In this document: positions 55,867-64,000 of the stretch, piece after piece | How positions within the stretch are numbered: the stretch's first letter is position 1 | How the letters are laid out: every line of letters starts with the position of its first letter | Source: Agapanthus africanus | Lineage: Eukaryota > Streptophyta > Magnoliopsida > Asparagales > Amaryllidaceae | Assembly (NCBI GenBank): GCA_030015575.1 | Contig: JASDDO010000026.1 | Coordinates: 27,978,079-28,042,078 of the forward strand | Length of the DNA: 64,000 nt | Reading direction: 5' to 3' | Notes under the pieces: generated by a model | The model's database searches: none | The model's input: the letters and a program-made list of their open reading frames with translations, nothing else | Told to the model about the DNA's origin: nothing | Position numbers and translations under genes: made by a program

Positions 55867-58800
55867 TGTTCCACGCCGAAAGACGCGACCGGGACGTTGG
55901 GACGTCAGGGCTTGAATTCCGAGGGCAGATGCTATTTGGTTCTATCCGTCCACCTCTCCGAAGATGCCAGGTTGATTTATGACACCATGTATCGAAGGTT
56001 TAAACGGATGCGGCTGATGTAGCAGACTTCGTCAGATTCCCCCTCATTTGAGGGATCATTTAGATCCAACAAAAGAGCATTTGGGATCTATTGTTTAGTT
56101 TAGAGACTTTGCGGTCCATAATTAGTTTTAAGGACATTACGGTCCAATGCTAGTTTAAAGACATCGCGGTCGAGGTTTAGGACATCATAGTCCGTGAGTT
56201 TAAAGACCTCACAGTCAAGGTTAAGGACATCATAGTCCGTAGGCTTAAGGACCCCACAGTCCATGAAATGTGTGGTTGTCGGGACCCGTCACCTCTCTGA
56301 AGACGTTGAAGGATTACAACGACAAATATCAGAGGAGTTCAGAGATGTACCCTTAAACCGATGTGGGTTGAAAGATCTGTGGTCCAATTTGGAACTAAGA
56401 TCTGTTAAAAGATTTATGAGCATACGGGCTCAATTAATCTGAATTTGAGAACTTATGGCCAATCTTAGGCTAAGTCCAATCAAGTTAAAATGTCTTAACA
56501 TTTATTTTGGGCTGTTGAACTTTTACTTGGGCTTAACCCTTTCAACAATGCCGAGCATTGATTTTTATCTTGTCAATGATTTTGTTTTTAATTGAATGCT
56601 GTGCATTTGTCATAGCCCTAGGCTTACTCAAAGAACATTTTATGTTCTGCCCAAGCGCACATATAAAAAAGAACATGTGGCGCACTTGGCACTAGCGCCA
56701 GTAGATGAGCGTAGTGCGCTATGGTTAAAGCGCTAATGAAGAGCGCTGATGCGCTTAGCGTTTTGCGCTAGATGTAGAGCGCTGCTGCGCTATAGTTGAA
56801 GCATTGAGGCGTTTAGCGTTGATACCATATAATGAGCGCAAGGCGCTTTTAATAATGCAGCGCACACGTAAGAAGCACGTGGCGCGCTTAGCGCTAGCCA
56901 ATGAGCGCTAGCCAATGAGCGCCGTGCGCTGTGTTTGAAGCACTATGGTACTGCAGCGCTTTGCGCTAGATGAAGAGCACTAAGACACTTTTGAATTAGG
57001 AGCGCTAAGGCTCTTCTTAGATTAGAAGCGCTAAAGCTCTTCTTAGGTTAACTTTGCGCTCTGAAGATTATCTGTTTTTTGATAAGAGATATCGTCTCAA
57101 GATTCTAAGAACAAAGTTCTTAGTTCATAGGAGATATTTCAATTTCTTTTTGATGAAAGGCTTTGCCTTTATGGATCCGTGATCCTAAGAGAATTGAATA
57201 ATTCTCCCCCCTTTATAATGAGATGTTCATAATCTCTTTTATAAAAGACAACTTTGTCTTATAGATCTATGATCTGTGAAAGTAGTAAAGACTTCTATTT
57301 ATATTTAGACGATTTCGTCTGTATATTCTTTTTACCTTGAAAAAGAATTGACTTCTTTTGCCGAGAGCTTCTTCTTCTACTTGAGATTTTCTCAAAATTT
57401 ATGGGGGGTTCCTTTGTCCAAGACTTGAAGTCTCGGTTCCTTTATATAGGGGAGGCTGATTTGTTGAATCAGTTAAAGAGATTTATTCTCTAATTGATTT
57501 GGGAATTTCCCCACCGTCGGATCTTTGATCCAAGGGCTTCTGGTTTGCAGAAGGTAATCTTCTTGTTTTAACAAGATTGAGAAATCTTTCCCCTTTACAG
57601 AATTTGTTCTGTATTTTAGTGATTTTCAATCACCATTGGATCATTGATCCAACGGTGTTCCAAATTCAGGGCACAATCTTTTCTGTTTGGAAAGATTCAA
57701 CAGAATCTCATTCTTGTTAATTGATGATTTAATCATATCCGTTGGATATTTGATCCAACGGTGAGGAACATTTAGTTCCAGCGCTAGCGCTCATGCGCTC
57801 TGCCCATGGTGCGCTACTTGGAGCGCAGCGCTCTTAGCGCTAGCGCACACATGCTTTGCATGTGGTGCGCTACTTGGAGCGCAGCGCATCTAGCGCTAGC
57901 GCCTATGCGTTTGCACGGGGTGCGCTAGTTATAGCGCAACGCTCTTGGCGCTGCGTCTAAAGCACTGCTTTATTGGAGGTGTCTTTTCTCAAACTTATAT
58001 TCCCCAGAACTTTCATTTCCCAGGTCTTGGAAATAGCTCCACTATGTACAAAATTTTCTGTGCCTAGTCTTTATAATCTAAAGCAAAGCTTCTCTCTTTT
58101 CTCGTCTCCAAAGAACCCTCTCAACTATGGCTTGTAACCGCCCACATGCTCGTCGACAACCATGGGAAGTGCCCATCCAGGACATTGTTCCTCGCTTTGC
58201 TGCGCGCTTGGTGGATCCTGCTTTTACGGATGACCAATGCGACGCAGCGTTGTACGAGCTCTTGACTCGTGTAGGGTCCCCTCTCCCCCACACTCTATTT
58301 GGCTTCGGATGATCTTTATGTCCGTGCTTGCTGACATTCCCCCTCCTCCAGCAGAGATGACCTCGGCAATGCTCGATGTTGCTAAAGATAAGATCGAGTG
58401 CTTTTTCGAGGCGCATTTAATCACTAAAGCCCTGAGGGATTGCTCTGTCCATTTGCTGAGCTAGATATGGGCTCATCGAGTCGTTATCTCCACTTTCTCT
58501 GGTGAGTGCGGCGTTGATCGATGGGTAGCTACTCCTCGAGAAGATCGCCGTTTTGATATGGTGGAGAAGACAGAGAGGGAACTAGATAATCTCATTCTTA
58601 GCTTTGCAAACCCCTGTCCTTTTGATCCCATGTTTGGCGATCTATTTATATTGTAATAAAAAAAAGTCTAATTAAGTATTTTATTATCTGCCAAGTGCTC
58701 CTCTTATTTTTAATTCTTTGTTATTCCTTTGTCAGGCGCTTATGCGCTGCATAACTTAACTTGTTATAACCAGGTGCAAGTAATGAAGCGCTCTTGGCGG

Positions 58801-58979
58801 TTAGCGCACTTGGCGCTTAGCACTCTTGGCGCTTAGCGCTCTCGTGCTTTGCACGTGAGCGCCGTTTCAGAGTCTTTGACTCTCAGTGCTGGCGCATTCA
58901 TTGCTGGCGCTCTTCACGAAGCGTCGCTTTATTTCAAATCTCGGAATTTGAACAGAGCTTTGCTCTGATTGGGGAAACA
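55867..58979 (-). mobile_element. Solo LTR of the Tat family (3,113 bp)
   Basis: Plus-strand TGTTCC ... GGGGAAACA, homologous over both ends and most of its length to the LTR at 19705-31167 (shared GATGCTAT, TTCGTCAGATTCCCCCTCAT, the GGAC/GTCC repeats, the GCGC-rich U3). Flanked by ATGCC. The minus-strand TATA box CCTATATAAAGG is near 57440. It is about 540 bp longer than the other LTR, partly because of an extra segment at about 57980-58740. Confidence 0.92.
57980..58740 (+). pseudogene. Extra coding-like segment inside the solo LTR, unidentified
   Basis: Absent from the other Tat LTR. On the plus strand (antisense to the LTR), ATG 58127 opens MACNRPHARRQPWEVPIQD. A frameshift near 58265 and a TAG near 58462 follow, but the open frame carries on through FDMVEKTERELDNLILSF to a TAA near 58654, then AATAAAAAAAA. 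Codon-like composition over about 530 bp in this AGCGC-rich LTR suggests a captured piece of a transcript. I do not recognise the protein. Confidence 0.45.
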
Positions 58980-58984
58980 ATGCC
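58980..58984. repeat. Target-site duplication ATGCC, right copy
   Basis: Pairs with 55862-55866. Confidence 0.93.
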
Positions 58985-59077
58985 GTCAAGGCGTTGATAC
59001 CGGAGTTTCCCGACGGCGGGCTTCGGCTCGAGTACCCCTTCGAGGATGAGACGCAGAGGGACGCCGCTGGAAGTTCC

Positions 59078-60430
59078 TGTAATACCCAGTTTTTCCTTAT
59101 ACGTCTAAATCCGTATTTTATTATTTTATGATTTTATTTATTTTACTTATGAAGTTTATTTGCTATATATAGATAATTTTTTTTACCCCTTCTAAATCCC
59201 ATTATTCATTTTTGAAACCCAAACTACAGTTATTTTAACCCAACCCATTCTTTTCTTTATCAAATATTTTCCTGGCCTGGCCTTTTCCTTTTATAAATTC
59301 TCTGCAGCAGCTCCATCTCCTTTCCCTATTATTTTCCATTTGATTTTTCATTAAATCCAGCAGCCCAATTTCCTTTACCAAAATTTCTCCCAAAATTCCT
59401 TTTAATTTATTTTGGCCCAAGCCCAGCACATATATTTTCCTCAGCCATTAAATTCCTTTCCCCACATTCAACCCCAGCCGGCCCGTCTCTATCTCTCTCT
59501 TCAAATTCTTTCATGATTATTTCCTCAGCCCACGTGGCCCGGCCCACATCTCCTTTCTCTTTTTCCCCCTTCTCTACTTATTTTCCCTGCGGCCCACTTC
59601 TCCATTTTCACCTAATTTTCCTTTAAATTCATCGGCCCAGCCTTTCTTTGGCCCGCGTCCCCTCTCCAAGCCCAGCGCCCACTCCCCGCTCCACTGTTCA
59701 TCTCCCCTCCTTCAAATTCCCAACGTCTCTCTCCGCCATTCCCGCGCGCGTTTCCTCCGCCTTCTCCGCCGCGACTCGCGCCCACGCCCACGCGCTCGCG
59801 TACCGTTTTCCCCACGACGCGCACCCCGTCCCCTCAATCTCCTTCTCTCCTCCTTCTACCTCCCCTCACTCTTCCCCACCACCCTCACACCCATACCCGA
59901 GCACCCCGTCGAGCTCCCTGCACGCCAACCCTGCGCCCGAGCTTGGCCGCCCCTGCGCCGACGACCAGCGAACCCCGTCGTCATTGTCGTCACCGTCTCT
60001 ACCTCTCTCCCCCTGCATCTCTCTAACTCTCTCTCGATCCCCTGCCTTCCTCTCTCTCTCTTTCTCCCTGATATCTCTCTCGCTCTCTCCCTGACCTCCC
60101 TCCTCCTCACAAGATCCGCCGGCGTCGTCTCGACCTCCTTCATGCCGTCGTTTCACCACCTTCGACCACACCCAACCACCAACCCCTCCTCATCATTTAC
60201 CACCACCGAGAACCCACTCTCTCTCCCTGTGTGCCTTCTCTCTTGTTGGTCTTTCTGAGCCCCTCTCTCTCAGGGAACTCTCAAATCTCTGTACCTCACC
60301 CTCTCTCTCTGTGTACTCTTTCTCACCCCCTACTTCCCTCTCTCTTTAACTCTTTCTCTCAATTTCCCTTTCCCTCTCTCACTTTCCCTCTGTTCTCATT
60401 CTCTCTCTCTCTAACTGCCTCTCTCTCTTC

Positions 60431-60474
<44 letters not shown>

Positions 60475-62838
60475 ATATCCCTCTCACTCTCTCTCCCCCT
60501 TTAACGGCCAGCCGCACCCACGAGCCTCCTTGTGCATTCGCATCACATCAAACCCAGGCTCGAGCCAGGATCGAGGCTTTTGTCACTCGGAGCCGTAGCC
60601 GTCACGGTGCTTGCCGTCGCGCGTTCGTGACTTTACCACTGCCGTGCATCGCCCAGACACCTCCAGGCAAGTTCTTACTTGCTTTCATGCTATTCTATAT
60701 ATATTACAAATCAATATCGTATATATATCCCATGTTTACCTTATGTTAAAATGTTGCAACACAACTGTTCGATGCTTGTTTCCTTAGGAAAACATTATCA
60801 AATTCGACGGAACTCGATGGTGTAGGTTGGCCCGTAGGGCTGTGAACATAGTATGTGATTTTCGTTGGATAATTTGATCGTTAACGACTAAAACAACTAC
60901 CCCCAAGTTTAACCGTAAAACTGAAATTTTGTTGCACCTGAAAATAGTTAAATTCATCATAAATCATATACATATTAGAATGGTGCGTTCGAGGGCTTAA
61001 ATCGAAGATAACTCGACGAACTTTAACCCTATGCTAGTTTCCAGACATTCCTGTACCTAAATCATGATGATAATTGTATCGGAGTGCGACTCTGGACTGC
61101 AGTCCAGAGCGACTCAAATTGTGCTTGCTGTCCCGTAATGGATACCATAGGATTTCCTTAACTCGTAGGTTGCGGAACTCCGCAGATTATTGTAGGTAAC
61201 TCTGTTAGCTAGACAACACAATTAGTTTCATCCTGTTTCGTTATCATTTACTATTTAATCGGTAATTTAGAAGATCGGGACACATAACAGTCCCAGCAGA
61301 ATCAGAATTGGCATGTTGATATTAAACAGATTATAACTCCTAACGTACAGATGCGATTGAAGATCCGTTTGTTGCGTTGAAAACCTTACTGAAAACCCTA
61401 GAATTCATTCAACTGTAGCGTCGCTAAATTATGATCCCAACTGGGGTTAAAATGCGTTGCGAAATGGATTCCTGATTCTGAAATTGGATTTCCAGCCGCG
61501 AGCGTTTAAAATGAAATGGTTATAACTATTGATCCTGGAACCCGATTGGCTCGAAACCAAATTAGATGGATAGATAACTGAACATATTAATTACTACCTG
61601 TTTGTCATTTCGTCAAATTATATACATATGTTTCATGATAAATCGTGCAAGTGAAAGAATGCGGTTTTATAACATCCTCACCATGTTTATATACTTGTTC
61701 ACGCATCATATCATACCCATATCATAATAGTGATAACCTAGTGACATCGTGCATTCACCCAGTGTTAGATTTTAGTGATGATTGTGGCAAGTACGTCAGT
61801 GTTCGTGTATTCGTGATTACGTGAAAGTGATACGTACTTGTGCACAATCAGTGTCCCTTTTATTCTATTGCATTGTCGACGTCTGTGGGATGCGTGTACG
61901 TGTGACTATAAGTGGTATGGGACACTTATGGAAGCACTTGCACGGATGTCACAGATAAGGCATCCGACACTGCCATTTATCTTAGGTATTGGTCGGGACG
62001 TGCTTGATGGAGGTCCTGCCTCCAGTTCTCGCGCAGACTTGTCACGGATCGATTAGTATTTAGGGTTATGGTTAGCGTTTGATGTAGACCACGGGGTGTG
62101 GGGTAGTTCAAGTGTGAATTCAACAGAATCTCGGGAGTCCCATGCCGGCTTATATATTTAGGGAGTTATATGGAGATTTACAGGGTATGTGCTATATCAC
62201 CGTGATACACTCGTTACATGTTGGGCCCGTGGTCCCTTGCCCTTGGGTTCTACCCTTGGGTGGAGGACACTCGCGAGTGGTTGACTCTCACACTTGGACT
62301 GACGATAGGCTTATTGACCTGTGCAGTGAGACTTAGAGACTGATAGGGTTACTGTCATTTACATTCCTTCTATACCGTGTTGGCATTCGTGACATATCGT
62401 TATACTGCTTTACTGCTCCGCTGCATTTATCTCTGCTCATTTATATTCGTGCTGTTATTGCTTTACTGTTAATCATATCCTTCACCACTGTTAGAACTGT
62501 TACTTGATTATATACATTATATTGCTATTGTGTCGCTTTGACGACCTGAGTATGCATGCTCAGTGCGAGGAGAAGATTTAGCCTGGATCAGACTAGCCGT
62601 GCTTCACAGACTTCTTGACTCGCCTTCCCGAGTTACTTTCATTTGTTCCACTTCAGGTCAGTCTTTATATTGTTTCCTTCAGTTACTGCATTTTCCCTTT
62701 ACCTGCGCATCATTTACTGTTTACCATGAAAAGCTAGAAGCCGAAGTGTGACTACGGCAGGACTTTTCCTTGACCGTAGGAGCATGGCTGGCCTTGTTTA
62801 CCCCTCGTATTCCGTATTTTGGGAAGCGGGGCGTGACA
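59078..62838 (+). repeat. 3.76 kb 5' LTR
   Basis: TGTAATACCC ... GGGGCGTGACA. A TTTTATAAATTC TATA candidate lies near 59291. C/T-rich, low-complexity sequence from 59.7 to 60.5 kb includes a (CT)n run at about 60437-60475. Confidence 0.82.
60437..60475 (+). repeat. (CT)n microsatellite in the LTR
   Basis: Near-pure CT run within several hundred bases of CTCTCTCC-type sequence. Confidence 0.9.
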
Positions 62839-62847
62839 TGGTTTAGT

Positions 62848-62858
62848 TGGTATCAGAG
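62848..62858 (+). other. Primer-binding site, tRNA-Met type
   Basis: TGGTATCAGAG, nine bases after the LTR end; the typical initiator tRNA-Met site of plant Ty3/gypsy elements. The following bases (ACCAGG) depart slightly from the usual form. Confidence 0.75.
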
Positions 62859-63186
62859 ACCAGGTTTTGCATCGATTGGGATTGCAGTTTTCCGTGTACA
62901 GTTTGGCAATCTAAGACATCCTTCGGTCTAGATTGTAAACTTGTTATTCTTGATCCATATTCACATCGTGTGTTCAGCTATCCACTCGCTATGGTTTCGG
63001 GTGACCTGGCAAGATTACGTGGTTGCAATTGCACTACCGTATTCTGTTTAGGTGACTTAAAGTCATACCGTTGATTCTCCACTTATTATAAATTCAGCAT
63101 CTCTGATATTTTTGAATCTTTGTCCTATCCATTTTGATTCGTAATCTTGTGACTTATATCATCCTCAAAATTGCTATTTCAGGATC

Positions 63187-63627
63187 ATGTCTTCCAACGA
63201 CTCTTCGTCTTTATCCGCTCCCTAGAATCAGACCGTTGAAATCCTGAGTGTACTGCAAGATTTAAAGGAAGCCCAGGAGCGAACAAACGACTTATTAGCT
63301 GAAGGACTGAGAAGACAGGCGAATCAGGCACCAGCGGGAGTTTCCTATCATAAAGGGATCTCTATTGGACGAGGAAGGGAAAAGAAGATGAAGCGTCAAC
63401 AGAAGCATCAGAAGAACCTTTGCTGTGGATATTGTAGGAGGCCGGGACATCTTCAGAAGGATTGTCGCCGTGCCCAGGGGAAATGTCTGATATGCGGTTC
63501 CGACAAACATCTTATCAACGGTTGCCCAGAAAGGAAAGAACTACAAGGAGGAAACTCGTCCACGCTCCCCACTTCCACAAATGAGGATTACCGCATAGTT
63601 CGGACTTCGACAATAAGGCGGATCTAA
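63187..63627 (+). pseudogene. Internally deleted gag with two zinc knuckles
   Basis: ATG 63187, TAG at codon 13 (63223-63225), then open in the same frame to TAA 63625-63627. The N-terminal piece (VEILSVLQDLKEAQERTNDLL) matches the position of the coiled N-terminus in related gags. The capsid domain is missing; the frame goes directly to GRGREKK and two perfect CX2CX4HX4C knuckles, CGYCRRPGHLQKDC and CLICGSDKHLINGC. The deletion keeps the frame. Confidence 0.8.
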
Positions 63628-64000
63628 CGCAGGATTCAACTCGCGTAACAATGATGCAGCGTTCTGACAGTCAAAGAAGAATTATATGTTTTTCAATTTC
63701 AGTATTTTGTTGTCGTACTCTTATAAACATTTCCTTCCATTTGAACCTTGTATCCGCTGAACTTTTAGTTGAATGCAATAAAATTTGAATCGTATTATAT
63801 GTATCCTTCTCTTGTCATTTCCCTTGTTCATATTATTCAGTAGCATAACCTTTTATTCTTGATTCTACGATTCCTGCCACTGTATATCTTTTGATACTTC
63901 GTACACTTGGCCATTTTCCTTATTCATTCCATTGTTTAATCATGACTCTCTTTCTTTCAGACCATGGCCCACCCTGGAGCAGCGTCGCATTTAGATGAGG
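63628..64000. other. Sequence after the gag remnant
   Basis: AT-rich with AATAAAATTTG near 63776. A possible new start ATGGCCCACCCTGG near 63963 runs off the window; nothing else is recognised. Confidence 0.4.

Larger units (their letters stand above)
53994..59077 (+). pseudogene. Putative gypsy-type transposon accessory gene (PF04195-like), broken
   Basis: Probable exon 1, 53994 to about 54830: a Ser-rich N-terminus from ATG 53994, a frameshift in the C/G run near 54080, then the 'putative gypsy type transposon' domain (KEISLYLNAFWAGMRLPFSLD, ALRCFQLAPGQLVPNLWRILLGF-type sequence, here with TLRCF). A TAG at 54607 and a later frameshift damage the rest. Exon 2, 54901-55341: acceptor TTTTTTTGCAG, donor CAGGTCAGT, two in-frame stops. 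Exon 3 from 55432: a long heptad-like coiled coil (LLQARERIAVLKDRVAAEEA ...). It is interrupted at 55866 by a solo LTR and resumes in frame at 58985 (VKALIPEFPDGG) until another LTR at 59078. Such genes occur as antisense extra reading frames in Tat-type elements; function unknown. Confidence 0.72.
59078..64000 (+). mobile_element. Ty3/gypsy LTR element with deleted gag, partial at window end
   Basis: 5' LTR 59078-62838 (3,761 bp), PBS, and a gag remnant; the rest is outside the window. It inserted into the accessory gene at GTTCC (59073-59077, left TSD candidate). The LTR end GGGGCGTGACA is shared with the 31-39 kb family, but the bodies differ. Confidence 0.82.

Noticed and set aside
60231-60749. 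Leucine/serine-rich 172-codon frame
   Set aside because: A translation of C/T-rich low-complexity LTR sequence.

Overview
The window is nuclear DNA of a flowering plant (probably a eudicot, though species and family cannot be read from it). The evidence is plant-type Ty3/gypsy retrotransposons (Athila and Tat lineages, tRNA-primed), plant MITEs, and one intron-containing housekeeping gene of the DEM/CYPRO4/VID27-like family. About three quarters of the 64 kb is nested LTR retrotransposons.

Layout. 1-31167 is the 5' part of a minus-strand Tat-lineage element whose left end lies outside the window. It is split by two younger insertions. A complete 11.9 kb Athila-like element (289-12210, TSD CCTGG) sits between its RNase H and archaeal-type RNase H domains. 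A complete 8.9 kb non-coding element (20661-29549, TSD GTCAC) sits inside its 5' LTR. The Tat element itself sits in the 5' LTR of a plus-strand gag-only element (31168-39319), whose 3' LTR is in turn interrupted by a 3.1 kb solo LTR (36088-39226, TSD GCTTA). The only convincing host gene is at 41020-49418: two exons of a VID27-like protein separated by a 6.5 kb intron full of MITEs and a SINE. From 52.6 kb there is a second Tat-like LTR (minus) with a divergent, intron-containing 'gypsy-type transposon' accessory gene (53994-59077). That gene is broken by a solo Tat LTR (55867-58979, TSD ATGCC). From 59078 to the end there is a 3.76 kb LTR followed by a stub of gag that has lost its capsid region.

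Most unusual content. The 8.9 kb element (LARD-like) has no gag or pol. Its internal region is almost entirely hairpin modules and tandem arrays. Several module families keep a constant core or loop while their stem sequences change on both sides together. In an 11-copy module the stem is TTGCT/AGCAA in six copies and TCGCT/AGCGA (one end pair lost once) in five. Its LTR holds ten tandem units, each with two perfect inverted repeats. It shares its primer-binding site, spacer and a 25-base stretch of tandem repeat with the neighbouring Tat element, its probable mobilising partner. Its LTRs differ at only about two positions, so it moved very recently.

All coding retrotransposons here are visibly broken (in-frame stops, frameshifts, deletions). 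The host gene is open in both exons with canonical splice sites.
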